64,000 bases of DNA, from assembly GCA_050246635.1 (NCBI GenBank), contig JBFWVR010000004.1, positions 248,001-312,000 on the forward strand, read 5' to 3'. How positions within the stretch are numbered: position 1 is the stretch's first letter; each line of letters opens with the position of its first letter. Shown piece after piece: positions 50,427 through 60,640 of this stretch. The translations under genes and the position numbers were made by a program. Under the pieces are notes generated by a model. That model worked only from the letters and a program-made list of their open reading frames with translations, did not search any database and was not told the DNA's origin. Source of the stretch: JBFWVR01 sp050246635 (GTDB taxonomy: Bacteria; Acidobacteriota; Vicinamibacteria; Vicinamibacterales; UBA2999).

Positions 50427-52865
50427 ATGGATTCCCTCCTCATGGACGTCCGGCACGCCGTCCGCCAGCTCGCCCGCACCCCGGGCTTCGCCCTGGTGAC
50501 CGTCCTGACCCTCGCCCTCGGGATCGGCGCCAACACGGCGATCTTCTCCGTCGTCAACGGCGTCATCCTCCGGCCGCTGGGGTACCCGCAGCCGGGGCAG
50601 GTGATGTTCGTGACGAGCCGGTTCCCCAGCCTCGGCTTCGACCAGTTCTGGGTCTCCCCGCCGGAGTACTTCGAGCTGCAGGAGTGGAACCAGTCGTTCT
50701 CGGCCCTTGGCGCCTACCGCACGGGCGAAGTCAACCTGGCGGCCGATGGACGGCCCCGGCGGGCCCGGTCGGGCGTCGTGGACGCCGCCCTGCTCCAGGC
50801 CCTTGGCGTGGCCCCCGAACGCGGCCGGCCGTTCACGGCGGACGAGACGCGCGTCAACGGACCGGATCTCGCGATGCTCTCGCACGAGCTCTGGCAGTCC
50901 GAATACGCGGGCCGCGACATCGTCGGGCAGACCATCGACGTCGACGGGGTCCGCACCGAGGTCATCGGGATCATGCCGGCCGGCTTCGACGTGATGGACG
51001 GCCGCGTCGAGATCTGGATGCCGTTGCGGCTCGATCCCGCCAACCGGCAGAACCGCGGCAATCACGGGCTGTACCTGGTCGGCCGCATGAAGGACGGCGT
51101 CGTGCAGAGCCAGGCGGAGGCCGAGATCACCGCCCTGTACGCGCGCTGGGAAAGCCTCTACCCGCAGACGCACCACCCCACCGCCGATCGCCACCAGATC
51201 CAGATGGAGCCCGCCCAGGACGAAGTCGTCGGCGGCGCGCGCCTTGCGATCTGGGTCCTGCAGGCCGCGGTCGGCTTCGTGCTGCTCATCGCGTGCGTGA
51301 ACCTGGCGAACCTGCTGCTGGCGCGGGCCGAGACGCGGCACCGGGAGTTCGCCGTGCGCGCGGCGCTCGGCGCGGGCCGCTGGCGCCTGCTGCGGCAGTT
51401 CCTGGCCGAGGGCGTGATGCTCTCGCTGGCTGGCGGCGTCGCGGGCCTCGCGGTGGCGGTGTTCGGGCTGCGGGCGATGCTCGCGGCCTTCCCCAACAGC
51501 CTGCCACGCGCAGCCGAGGTCAGCCTCGACCCGGCCGTGCTGCTGTTCACGCTCGGCGTCTCGCTCCTGACCGGCGCCGTCTTCGGGCTCGCCCCGCTCC
51601 TGCACGTCTCGTCCGATGCCCTGGCGCACTCGCTCAAGGAGAGCGGCGGGCGCGGCGCGACGGGCGGCGGACGCCACTACGTGCGGCGGGCACTGGTGAT
51701 CGCGGAAGTCGCGCTGGCCGTGATGCTGGTGGTCGGCGCGGGCCTGATGCTACGCACGGTCGTGAACCTCATGCAGGTCGACTCGGGATTCGATCGCGCG
51801 CCGCTGACCACCTTTGCCCTCGACCTGCCGGCCTCCTCCTACAACGACGGTCCCGCGATTGCCCGCTTCTACCAGAACCTGGTCGACCGGCTGGCGGAGA
51901 CGCCGGGCGTCGCGAGCGTGTCGGCCATGTCAGGGCTGCCGCCCGACCGGGATGTCAACGCCAACGACACCGACTTCGAGGGGTACGAGCGGCGCTCCGA
52001 GGACGACCCGATCGAGAACGTCGACTACTACCAATTCGCAACCGCCGGCTACTTCGACACGATGGGCATCCCCATCCTCGATGGCCGCGCGTTCGAGCGG
52101 ACCGACGTCACCCGCGGCCCCGTTGTCGTCGTGAACGAGGCCCTGGCGCGGCGGTTCTACCCGGGACAGAGCCCGGTGGGACGTCGCCTGCGGCCCGGTC
52201 CCGACCTGCCGTGGTTCACGATCGTCGGGATGGCGAAGGACGTGAAGCAAGGCGGCGTGGACCAGGAGACCGGCACCGAGATCTACTTCATGTTCGAGCA
52301 GGCGGCAGCCGCGGGGTTCCCGCAGGCCGGCATGAACGTCGTGATGCGCAGCAACCTGCCGTCCGACAGCCTCCGGGGCGCGGTGGACCAGGCGGTGCGC
52401 GAGGCCGATCCGACCCTGCCCGTGATCCGCTTCAGGGCCATGGACGAGGTGTTCGCCGAGTCGGTGAGCCGTCCCCGCCTGCTGGCGAACCTGCTCGCCA
52501 TCTTCGCCGGCCTGGCACTGCTGCTCGCGGCCATCGGGACCTACGGCGTGTTGTCCTATATGGTGACGGAGCGGCGGCGGGAGATCGGGATCCGGATGGC
52601 ACTCGGCGCCGAGCAGGGCAGCGTGCTGCAGATGGTCCTGCGCCAGGGCCTGGGCCTGACGCTGGCGGGCCTGGCGACGGGCATCGTGCTGGCGTTCGCC
52701 CTGAACCGCCTGCTGGCCTCGCTGCTCTTCGGCGTGGCCCCAAGCGACCCCGGCACCTTCGCCGCCGTCGCGGCGACGATCACGGTCGTCGCGCTGGTGG
52801 CCTGCTTCCTCCCGGCCCGCCGCGCCACGCGGGTCGATCCGATGATGGTGCTGCGGGAAGAGTAG
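50427..52865 (+). CDS. second ADOP-type orphan permease (MacB/FtsX family)
   Basis: 812 residues, exactly the length of the copy at 8213, with the same duplicated plan: N-terminal helix (FALVTVLTLALGIGANTAIFSVVNGVIL), MacB-type periplasmic core, three helices (about 290-430), second core (NVDYYQFATAGYFDTMGIPILDG) and three C-terminal helices with ERRREIGIRMALGAE. The start at 50427 (MDSLLMDVRHAVRQLARTPG) is the conserved N-terminus; an ATG five codons later is possible. The long upstream frame from 50187 is intergenic. No ATPase is adjacent. The substrate is unknown. Its 3' end leads into the 13-bp repeat array. Confidence 0.93.
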   Translation: MDSLLMDVRHAVRQLARTPGFALVTVLTLALGIGANTAIFSVVNGVILRPLGYPQPGQVMFVTSRFPSLGFDQFWVSPPEYFELQEWNQSFSALGAYRTGEVNLAADGRPRRARSGVVDAALLQALGVAPERGRPFTADETRVNGPDLAMLSHELWQSEYAGRDIVGQTIDVDGVRTEVIGIMPAGFDVMDGRVEIWMPLRLDPANRQNRGNHGLYLVGRMKDGVVQSQAEAEITALYARWESLYPQTHHPTADRHQIQMEPAQDEVVGGARLAIWVLQAAVGFVLLIACVNLANLLLARAETRHREFAVRAALGAGRWRLLRQFLAEGVMLSLAGGVAGLAVAVFGLRAMLAAFPNSLPRAAEVSLDPAVLLFTLGVSLLTGAVFGLAPLLHVSSDALAHSLKESGGRGATGGGRHYVRRALVIAEVALAVMLVVGAGLMLRTVVNLMQVDSGFDRAPLTTFALDLPASSYNDGPAIARFYQNLVDRLAETPGVASVSAMSGLPPDRDVNANDTDFEGYERRSEDDPIENVDYYQFATAGYFDTMGIPILDGRAFERTDVTRGPVVVVNEALARRFYPGQSPVGRRLRPGPDLPWFTIVGMAKDVKQGGVDQETGTEIYFMFEQAAAAGFPQAGMNVVMRSNLPSDSLRGAVDQAVREADPTLPVIRFRAMDEVFAESVSRPRLLANLLAIFAGLALLLAAIGTYGVLSYMVTERRREIGIRMALGAEQGSVLQMVLRQGLGLTLAGLATGIVLAFALNRLLASLLFGVAPSDPGTFAAVAATITVVALVACFLPARRATRVDPMMVLREE

Positions 52866-52871
52866 GTCGAC

Positions 52872-53040
52872 GGAGGTGCGGCACGGAGGTGCGGCACGGG
52901 GGTGCGGCACAGAGGTGCGGCACCGAGGTGCGGCACGGAGGTGCGACACAGAGGTGCGGCACGGGGGTGCGGCGCGGAGGTGCGACACAGAGGTGCGGCA
53001 CCGTCGTGTGGCACCATCGTGCGGCACTATCGTGCGGCAC
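52872..53040. repeat. 13-bp tandem repeat GGAGGTGCGGCAC, 13 units
   Basis: Thirteen units of 13 bases fill almost all the 174 bp between the convergent ADOP and DUF6544 genes. Units near the left read GGAGGTGCGGCAC; those at the right diverge to TATCGTGCGGCAC. The right end supplies the stop codon (TAG, 53042-53040 on the minus strand) of the DUF6544 gene. Same family as 20954-21062. Confidence 0.92.
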
Positions 53041-53876
53041 TATCGTGAATCAAACGCCACCGACCGAACCGTGAAGCGCAGCGGCACGAAGGGGCCATCG
53101 GGGAGGTCCCAGACCGATTCGACCTCCCACGGGACGATGACGCCGTCCACGGCCCGGAAGTCGCGCATCTCGGCGTGCCACGGCGTCAGCACCATGCCCT
53201 CGGGTGTGTCGCGGTAGCGGTCGGCCGTGAAGCGCACGGGCAGGCCATCCGCGCCGAAGCTGAACACGCCGCGCACTTCACGCCCCGCCAGGCGCAGGGC
53301 CGCCTCGGCATTCGCCTCGTCGATGGCCCGCCACGACACATACCCGCCGTCGGCGAGCGCTGACGGGAACCAGATCATTTCGCCGAGCAGCCGCAGCGCG
53401 GCCCCCTGATCCATCTCGGGGCCGCGGACGTCCCCGAGGCTGATCGTCGAGGCGGCGTGAATGCGCATCCGCCCGTCGCCGCCGATCGACGAATCGCGGG
53501 CGTCCACCCACAGGCCGGGCGCCACCCGCATGCGGCCCCACCACAGGAACGCCGGCTGATCCGCGCGGAAGTACTGCTCGCCCTGCACCGGCATCCAGCG
53601 GGCGTCCGGTGCCGTGCGCATCACGCCGCCATGTCGCAGGTGGACCGTGCGGATGGCGGTCAGCCGGGGACCGAGCGCCTCTGCGAGATAGCGGCGGACC
53701 GGCGGCGGCAATCCGTCGATCTCCGCCTGCACCATGGGATGGCCAGGCGCCGCCTGGGCCAGCAGCGCCGCGCCCTCCCGCGTGACGGACCGCTGCAAGC
53801 GCAGGTCGTTGAACGAGATCAAGACACCGGCCGCGCTGACGACGAACGCGACCATCCAGATGGCCAGCCCGAACAT
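53040..53876 (-). CDS. DUF6544-family membrane-anchored protein
   Basis: 278 residues. An N-terminal hydrophobic segment (about 2-22; GLAIWMVAFVVSAAGVLISF) is probably an anchor. The rest matches the DUF6544 family by eye: LPPPVRRYLAEALG, GQEQYFRADQPAFLWWGRMR-like and VAPGLWVDARDSSIGGDGRMRI, then LLGEMIWFPSAL. It is beta-rich with no catalytic motif I can name. Function unknown. The stop codon lies in the last unit of a 13-bp repeat array, so the C-terminus (VAFDSR) may have been set by repeat growth. No neighbour on the same strand is within 60 bp. Confidence 0.75.
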   Translation of the reverse strand: MFGLAIWMVAFVVSAAGVLISFNDLRLQRSVTREGAALLAQAAPGHPMVQAEIDGLPPPVRRYLAEALGPRLTAIRTVHLRHGGVMRTAPDARWMPVQGEQYFRADQPAFLWWGRMRVAPGLWVDARDSSIGGDGRMRIHAASTISLGDVRGPEMDQGAALRLLGEMIWFPSALADGGYVSWRAIDEANAEAALRLAGREVRGVFSFGADGLPVRFTADRYRDTPEGMVLTPWHAEMRDFRAVDGVIVPWEVESVWDLPDGPFVPLRFTVRSVAFDSR

Positions 53877-53945
53877 GGCCTAACCTCACCGGTGGCTCGT
53901 GCACAACACGAGCCAGGAAGCGGCGCCGGGGGGCGCGGGCATACC

Positions 53946-55565
53946 TCAGGGACGCGGCGCGTCCAGCAACTCGCCAACGACCCGTGCGAACTCCACGGGC
54001 TGGAACGGCTTGCAAAGCAGCGGGGCGCCGGACAACTGGCGGCGGAGACGCTCGTCCGCGTACCCCGACATGAACAGGAACCGGAGCCCAGGGCGTACGG
54101 CGGCGGCGCGGCGCGCCAGCTCCGGACCCGGCATGCCCGGCATGACGACGTCGGACACGACGAGATCGACCGGCCGGCACCGCAGCACTTCGAGCGCCGC
54201 GTGCCCATGCTCCGCCGTGATCACGTCGTAGCCGGCCGTCTCGGCCACCGCCGCCGTCAGCTGCCGCACGCTCTCGTCGTCCTCGACGATCAGCAGCGTG
54301 CCGGAGCCACGCCGCACGCGGGTGGACACGGAGGCCTGCGGATGTGTCACCGCGTCGAGCACCCGCGGCAGCAGGACCCGGAAGGTCGTCCCGCGGTCGG
54401 CCGCGGTGCGCACGTCGATGGCCCCGCCGCTCTGTCGCACCACGCCGTGCACCGTCGAGAGCCCGAGGCCCGTGCCCCGGCCCTCCGGTTTCGTCGTGAA
54501 GAACGGCTCGAACATGTGCGCATAGACGTCGGGCGGGATGCCGGTGCCGGTGTCGCTGACCTCGAGCGCGACGTAGTCGCCGGGGGCCACGCCGCACGCG
54601 AGGGCCACCGAGTCGCCGAGCACGACGTTCCCGGTGCTGATCGTGATCGTGCCGCCCGCCGGCATCGCGTCCCGGGCGTTGACGACCAGGTTCACGATCA
54701 CCTGCTGGATCTGGCCGAGGTCGACACGCACCGCCCAGAGCTGGCCGCCGGGGATCACCTCCAGCGTCATGTGTTCGCCGATGAGCCGCGCCAGCATGTG
54801 GTGCAGCGTCGAGACCACCCGGTTCAGGTCGAGCACGGCCGGGGTCAGCGTCTGGCCCCGGCTGAAGGCCAGGAGCTGGCGTGTCAGCAGGGCGGCCCGC
54901 TCGCCGGCCCGCTCGATCTCCTCGAGCTGGGCGACGAGCGGGTTGGCCGAATCCAGGCTCGTCCGCGCGAGCGAGGCGTAGCTCGTGATGACCGTGAGCA
55001 GGTTGTTGAAGTCGTGCGCGACACCGCCGGCCAGCCGGCCGATGCTCTCCAGCCGTTCCGCGTCCGCGAGCCGCGCCCGCAACTGGTTGCGCTCGGTGAC
55101 GTCCTGCTTCACCGCCACGAACTGGACAACGCGCCCGGCCTCGTCGAGCACGGGCGTGATCGTCATGTCCTCTTCGTAGAGCGACCCGTCCTTCCGCCGG
55201 TTGATCACCTCACCCCGCCAGACCCGCCCGGCGAGGATCGTGTTCCACATCTCCTCGTAGAACGATCGCGGGTGACAGCCGGAGCGCACGAGCTGTCCCG
55301 GGGTGTGACCCACCGTCTCCGTCGCGGCGTACCCCGTCAGGGTCAGGAACGCGCGGTTGGCCCACTGCACCTCGCCGGTGGCGCTCGTGATGACGATGGC
55401 GTTGGCGGCGGCGTCGAGGATGGACAGCGGCAGGGTGGCCGGAGGCCCTGGCGGCCGGGCGGCCGCGACGGGCGCCTCCGGCTGGGGGGAGCCGGCCGGA
55501 GACGCCGCTGGGATGACCTGCCCCGAATCGCCGCCTGACGTCCGTGGCAGTTCGAACCCCATCAA
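53946..55565 (-). CDS. PAS histidine kinase with C-terminal receiver (hybrid, NtrB-like kinase core)
   Basis: 539 residues, soluble. A proline-rich N-terminus (about 1-45) precedes one PAS/PAC unit (about 47-160; ILDAAANAIVITSATGEVQWANRAF). HisKA has His184 in GGVAHDFNNLL, the kinase subgroup with an HDFNN box. The ATPase domain has NARDAMP, DTGTGIP and GRGTGLGLSTV. The C-terminal receiver (about 420-535) has its aspartate in VVSDVVMPGMPG and Lys in CKPF. The start may be 55565 or 55562 (adjacent ATG codons). No output regulator is adjacent, so it probably acts through a distant Hpt or regulator. Confidence 0.9.
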   Translation of the reverse strand: MMGFELPRTSGGDSGQVIPAASPAGSPQPEAPVAAARPPGPPATLPLSILDAAANAIVITSATGEVQWANRAFLTLTGYAATETVGHTPGQLVRSGCHPRSFYEEMWNTILAGRVWRGEVINRRKDGSLYEEDMTITPVLDEAGRVVQFVAVKQDVTERNQLRARLADAERLESIGRLAGGVAHDFNNLLTVITSYASLARTSLDSANPLVAQLEEIERAGERAALLTRQLLAFSRGQTLTPAVLDLNRVVSTLHHMLARLIGEHMTLEVIPGGQLWAVRVDLGQIQQVIVNLVVNARDAMPAGGTITISTGNVVLGDSVALACGVAPGDYVALEVSDTGTGIPPDVYAHMFEPFFTTKPEGRGTGLGLSTVHGVVRQSGGAIDVRTAADRGTTFRVLLPRVLDAVTHPQASVSTRVRRGSGTLLIVEDDESVRQLTAAVAETAGYDVITAEHGHAALEVLRCRPVDLVVSDVVMPGMPGPELARRAAAVRPGLRFLFMSGYADERLRRQLSGAPLLCKPFQPVEFARVVGELLDAPRP

Positions 55566-55707
55566 GTCATGTTACTCCCGCCCGGGGCGCGCGGGTGTGA
55601 AATCACGCAGGCTTCGCGAATCCGGGCGTCCGGAAGGCGAAACCGCGTGAAATCGTGTGTGTTTTCGACGAGGTCGGCCCGGCGATGAGTCCGGGCCATG
55701 CTCCCCG

Positions 55708-57114
55708 CTAGTGAACCGCCGCCACGCCGGCCACGATGTCGTAGTGGAATCGGACGAAGCGCTGGAGCTCCGACTCGAGGATGCGCTCCTGGTCGCTGTG
55801 CGCGCCGAAGCCCTTGGGGCCGTCCTCGATGTCGATGGCCGGGCCCACGCCGTAGCACTGCACGCCCTTCGCCCGCAGGTACGCCATGTCGGTCGCCCCG
55901 GTGCTCATCGTCGGCAGCGTGATGGCGTCGTAGTGCGTCTCCACCATCTGCTCGATGACGCGGAATGCGTCGGTCGCCAGGCGCGACGTGCCGTTGGGCC
56001 GCACGTCGCGGGCGGCCCACGCGACCTCCACGTTCGGATCGCCGATCACCTGCTTCACGCGGGCGAGGAAGGCATCCGGCGACTCGTCCGGCATCATGCG
56101 CACATCCAGCGTGGCCTTGACCTCGGACGGGATCACGTTCACGCGGTATCCGGCGTCGATCATCGTCGGCGAGATCGAGGTGTGCAGCATGGACGCGTGC
56201 TGCGGCTCGTTCTCGAGGAAGTGCTCCATGGCGGGGCCGGAGACCGCGGCGTCGGGGCTGAGGATGTCGCGGTAGCGCTTCGCGTCCGCCTCGGACGAGA
56301 TCGACGCGAGGCGCTTGAAGTACGCCGCGGTCGTCTCGTTCAGGTTGATGGGCGGCTGCCAGGCGCCGACCTTCGCGATGGCCTGGGACAGGTGCAGGAC
56401 GGCGTTGGTGCGGAGCGGCACCGAGCCGTGCCCTGCCGGACCGCGCGCGGTGAGCTCGATGGCCCGGGGGATCTTCTCCAGCGTCTGCACCGAGGCGAAC
56501 CGGACCTCGCCGCCCTGGCGCCGCACCCCGCCGCCCTCGGCAAAGCAGAACTCCGCGTCGATGGCGGGGAAGTGCTCGTCCACCATGTACTTGATGCCGT
56601 AGCGGACGGAGCCCTCCTCGCCGGCCTCGGCGAGGAACACGACGTCGCGCGCGAGCGGCACGTCCAGCCGCTTGAGCGTCAGCATCGTCATCAGCGCGGC
56701 GACGACGTTGTCCTTGTCGTCGACGGCGCCGCGGCCGTAGACGTAGCCGCCGTCGCGGGTCGCCGAGAAGGGCGGGAACGTCCACTTCTTCGGGTCGACG
56801 TTCACGGTGTCGGTGTGCGCCATGATCAGCAGCGGCCGGCCAGGCCCCGAGCCCTTCAGGCGGGCCACGAGATTGGGCCGGTGGTCCTCGAGCGCGAAGG
56901 TCTCGGTGGGAATGCCCTCGGCCTCGAGGACCTGGCGCAGGTAGTCGACGGCGGGCTTCTCGCCGCCGGGGGGATCGGTGGTGTCGACGCGGAGGAGCGC
57001 CTGGAAGTGGCGCAGGGTCTCGGCCTCGAGGGACGCCCAGTCCGGTTCGCGGGGGCCCTGGGCCGAGAGGCTGGCGACGGCGAGCACGGCGACGATCAGG
57101 CTGAGCTTGCGCAT
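55708..57114 (-). CDS. secreted M20-family metallopeptidase
   Basis: 468 residues from the ATG at 57114, giving a signal peptide (MRKLSLIVAVLAVASLSAQ); a start at 57132 would add six residues. The M20 core shows LLIMAHTDTVNVDP (first metal histidine and catalytic aspartate), YGRGAVDDKDNV (bridging aspartate), AEAGEEGS (general-base Glu pair), AIELTARGPAGHGSVP (dimerisation domain) and GFGAHSDQERI (last histidine). These form the co-catalytic zinc site of carboxypeptidase/dipeptidase-type M20 enzymes. Likely role: periplasmic peptide or amide hydrolysis. It stands alone and is divergent from the cold-shock gene. Confidence 0.93.
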   Translation of the reverse strand: MRKLSLIVAVLAVASLSAQGPREPDWASLEAETLRHFQALLRVDTTDPPGGEKPAVDYLRQVLEAEGIPTETFALEDHRPNLVARLKGSGPGRPLLIMAHTDTVNVDPKKWTFPPFSATRDGGYVYGRGAVDDKDNVVAALMTMLTLKRLDVPLARDVVFLAEAGEEGSVRYGIKYMVDEHFPAIDAEFCFAEGGGVRRQGGEVRFASVQTLEKIPRAIELTARGPAGHGSVPLRTNAVLHLSQAIAKVGAWQPPINLNETTAAYFKRLASISSEADAKRYRDILSPDAAVSGPAMEHFLENEPQHASMLHTSISPTMIDAGYRVNVIPSEVKATLDVRMMPDESPDAFLARVKQVIGDPNVEVAWAARDVRPNGTSRLATDAFRVIEQMVETHYDAITLPTMSTGATDMAYLRAKGVQCYGVGPAIDIEDGPKGFGAHSDQERILESELQRFVRFHYDIVAGVAAVH

Positions 57115-57550
57115 GCCGGAGGATAGCCGCACTCAGCCGCGCCGGTCGAGCACCTCCCGCACCTTGCGCGCTCCTGGAGAGGGATATCCGGTCGCGTGGA
57201 GTCGCAAACTGTCTCATGAAGACAATCGCGTGCAGGGCGACCAAGGCGGGAAGGACACCCAACGCGGGGCCGCCACGGCGTGCGGAGGCGGGCCCCGTGT
57301 CGAACGATTGTTCGGCGTTTTCCGCACGAAATCTTGCGGATGGGTCTGGCGTCCCGTGCTAGCCTTGTCCCAAGGTCTGCCTATTCGATTCCCACCTCTC
57401 TCCCGCGTTCGGCGGGGACCCGCTCCAGCCTGATCGAGCTGCTGTCGTTCCGAGGACCACGCCCGGCGTGTTCCCGGGGCAATCGGCATTCGAGTCGGGA
57501 GGCATCGGGGAGGTGGGGTTGACGGGCAGGTTCGACCACAGGAGAGAGCG
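57115..57550. other. 436-bp divergent intergenic region, possible long leader of the cold-shock gene
   Basis: No gene is seen. Two small hairpins lie next to each other, CGAAC-GATT-GTTCG (57301-57314) and TCCGCA/TGCGGA (57321-57340). A good ribosome site (AGGAGAG) precedes the cold-shock ATG. Cold-shock mRNAs in other bacteria often have long structured leaders, so a thermosensing leader is possible, but no promoter is clear. Repeats of the other families are absent. Confidence 0.4.
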
Positions 57551-57760
57551 ATGGCAGCACAGAACGGCGTGATCAAGCGGCTGGTGAGTGACAAGGGCTT
57601 CGGCTTCGTCGCCGCCCAGGATGGCAGCGAGTACTTCTTCCACCAGTCTGCCTGTCAGGGCATCCGGTTCGACGACCTGCGTGAAGGCCAGCAGGTGACG
57701 TTCGAGGCGGGACAGGGACCGAAGGGGCCGCGGGCCGAGAACGTCCGGCTCGCCGAGTAG
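57551..57760 (+). CDS. cspA: cold-shock domain protein (CspA family)
   Basis: 69 residues, the normal size of a single cold-shock domain. The RNA-binding motifs are present: RNP1 as KGFGFV (15-20) and RNP2 as YFFHQ (28-32; usually VFVH). It begins MAAQNGVIKRLVSDKGFGF and ends with the GPKGPRAENV strand. It binds single-stranded RNA/DNA as an RNA chaperone in the cytoplasm. The ribosome site AGGAGAG is at good spacing. It is monocistronic, with an intrinsic terminator 17 bp after the stop. Confidence 0.96.
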   Translation: MAAQNGVIKRLVSDKGFGFVAAQDGSEYFFHQSACQGIRFDDLREGQQVTFEAGQGPKGPRAENVRLAE

Positions 57761-57776
57761 GTCCGGCGGCAGCCAG

Positions 57777-57810
57777 TCGCCCGCACCCGACGGTGCGGGC
57801 GATTTTTTTT
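57777..57810 (+). terminator. intrinsic terminator of the cold-shock gene
   Basis: Perfect 10-bp GC-rich stem CGCCCGCACC/GGTGCGGGCG with loop CGAC, then A and eight T residues (57803-57810). The outer T-A pair extends it to 11 bp. It is the only textbook Rho-independent terminator in the window. Confidence 0.95.
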
Positions 57811-58199
57811 GTCCCGCCCCGCCGGGCGCCGCGATCCCCGCCGTGGCCCGTGCAGCACGGCGTCACGCCGATTGCCGCGCCGCAGCTCATCCGCAGCGAT
57901 CGCCCCCGCGGCCGAGCTGAGCTTGCATCTCCCCGCCCGATCTGTTTCGATCTCCCCTTGCTTTGCTCGCCGCGGCTCCACTGAGCGCCCACGTTGACAC
58001 GGCGGTTGCCATTCGCGCACCAGCCTCGCTGACGGGCCTCACCGACCAGCACACCGGATCCGCCCGAGCCTCCCGCCCGGCCGCCCCCAGATAGCGCCGG
58101 GTTCCGAACGACAGCGCTGCGCGTCTGACCTGCCTGCCTCCACCCCGGGGGACGTGTGTGCGAGGACATGCCGGCGCCTCCAGGAAGCGAGAACGGATC
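57811..58199. other. 389-bp intergenic region without recognised features
   Basis: There are no repeats of the families seen elsewhere and no convincing reading frame. The promoter of the methyltransferase-transporter operon must lie here, but I could not pick -35/-10 boxes. AGGAAG about 20 bp before the ATG at 58200 is the nearest ribosome-site-like sequence. Confidence 0.5.
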
Positions 58200-59890
58200 A
58201 TGAGCACCCATCCCACCGCCACGCCCCCGACGCCGGACGCCGCCGCCCCGCGCCAGACTGGTGCCCCGACGGAGGATGCGCGGCTCTCGGCGATCTGGAA
58301 GCGGGCCTACGGCGCGCGCACCCGCGACGACCTGAAGGCGCTGTACAAGGAGTGGGCCGAGTCCTACGACAAGGACCACGCGCAGGTGGGCTTCTTCGGC
58401 CATCGCCTCACCGCGGAGGTGCTGGCGCGCCACACGACCCGGCATGACGTCGCCCGGGTGCTCGACGCGGGCGCGGGCACCGGCGCGGCCGGCGAGGCGC
58501 TGCACGCGCTCGGATTCCGCCGGCTCGTGGCGGTGGATCTCAGCGAGGACATGATCGACGTGGCGCGCCGCAAGGGCGTGTACCGCGAGACGCTCGTGGC
58601 CGACCTGTCGGTGCCGCTCGACGCCTTCGCGGCGGGCAGCTTCGACGCCGCGATCCTCGTCGGGGTCTTCTCGTATGGCCAGGCGCCGCCAGAGACCCTC
58701 GACGAGATCCTGCGCCTCGTGCGCCCGGGCGGCGTGGTCGCCTTCACCATGCGCACCGACTTCTTCGACGAGGACGCGATGGGCGTGCGCAGCCGCATGG
58801 AGTCGTTCGAGGAGCGCGGCCTGTGGAAGCAGCTCGAGGTCACCGAGCCCGCGCCGTACCTGCCGGGCAAGGACCCGAACGCGATGTTCCGCGTGTGGTG
58901 CTACCGCGTGACGGCGCGGCTCGAGGCCGAGATCGAGGAAGGCTTCGAGGACGCGGTGCGTGAGGCGCTCGAGAGCGACGACTACGTCAAGAAGATCGAC
59001 CACGCGTGGATCTGGGACTCGACGGCCTCGCGGCTCTACGAGCGTTACACCCGCACCGCCGGCTACTACCTCACCGACTCGGAGGAGGCCATCCTGCGGG
59101 CGCGCGCCGGGGAGATCATCGGCGACGAGACGCTGATCGTCGAGCTCGGGTGCGGGTCGGCCCGCAAGATCCGGCACGTGCTGGCGGCCGCCGTCGAGCG
59201 GGGCAAACCCGTGCGCTACATGCCGATCGACGTCTCGCCGGGCGCCGTGCGGGCGACCGTCGCCGAGGTCGAGCAGGCCTTCGGCGACAAGGTCGCGGTC
59301 GAGCCGCGCCAGGGCCTGTTCGAGGACATCCTGCCGACGCTGCCGGTGGACGACCCGAAGCTCGTGTTCTTCTTCGGCTCGTCGCTGGGCAACCTCGACA
59401 CCATCGCCGACACGGTGGCCTTCCTCGGCCGCCTGCGCGAGCGCCTCAACCCCGCCGACCGGTTCGTCGTCGGCGTGGACCTGCACAAGGACGAGGCCGT
59501 CCTGGAGCGGGCCTACAACGAAGAGGAGTGGTGCCGCTCGTTCTTCGCGCACATGCTGCGGCGCATCAACTTCCACCTGGGCGCCGACTTCGATCCGCGG
59601 GTGTTCGAGCTGTCGTCCACCTACGAGCAGGAGCCCGAGTACCAGGGGCTGCGCACGCGGCGCATGAGCCTGCGGGTCGCCCCGACGATCCCGCAGCACA
59701 CATGGGTGCGCAAGCTCGGCATCGAGGTGCAGCTCGAGCCCGGGCAGCCGGTGCAGGTCGGCATCTCCCGCAAGTACGAGCCCGAGCAGCTCGCCGCGCT
59801 CGCCGAGCTCGCGCACCTGCGGCTCGCCCGCCAGTGGTTCGACGACCGCCACTGGTTCTCGCTGAACGAGCTGGTCCGCGACGACCGTCG

Positions 59891-59894
<4 letters not shown>
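58200..59894 (+). CDS. fused double SAM-dependent methyltransferase, C-terminal half EgtD-like
   Basis: 564 residues, cytoplasmic. The N-terminal half (about 45-240) is a class I methyltransferase with motif I VLDAGAGTGAAGEAL (88-102), preceded by YKEWAESYDKDH. The C-terminal half (about 265-564) matches the histidine N-alpha-methyltransferase (EgtD/DUF2260) family: TRTAGYYLTDSEEAIL (285-299), motif I VELGCGSARKIR (314-325), GSSLGN (393-398), DLHKDEAVLERAYN and NFHLGADFDPRVFE. EgtD makes hercynine, the ergothioneine precursor. The Glu that contacts the imidazole in mycobacterial EgtD aligns with Gly521 (VGIS), while the nearby Ser523 is kept, so another amino-acid or amine substrate is plausible. 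It overlaps the transporter ATPase gene by 4 bases. Confidence 0.87.

Positions 59895-60636
<742 letters not shown>

Positions 60637-60640
<4 letters not shown>

Noticed and set aside
52872..53040. 13-bp array considered as a replication iteron set
   Set aside because: There is no rep gene, AT-rich stretch or DnaA boxes nearby, and the same array occurs at 20954 between ordinary genes.
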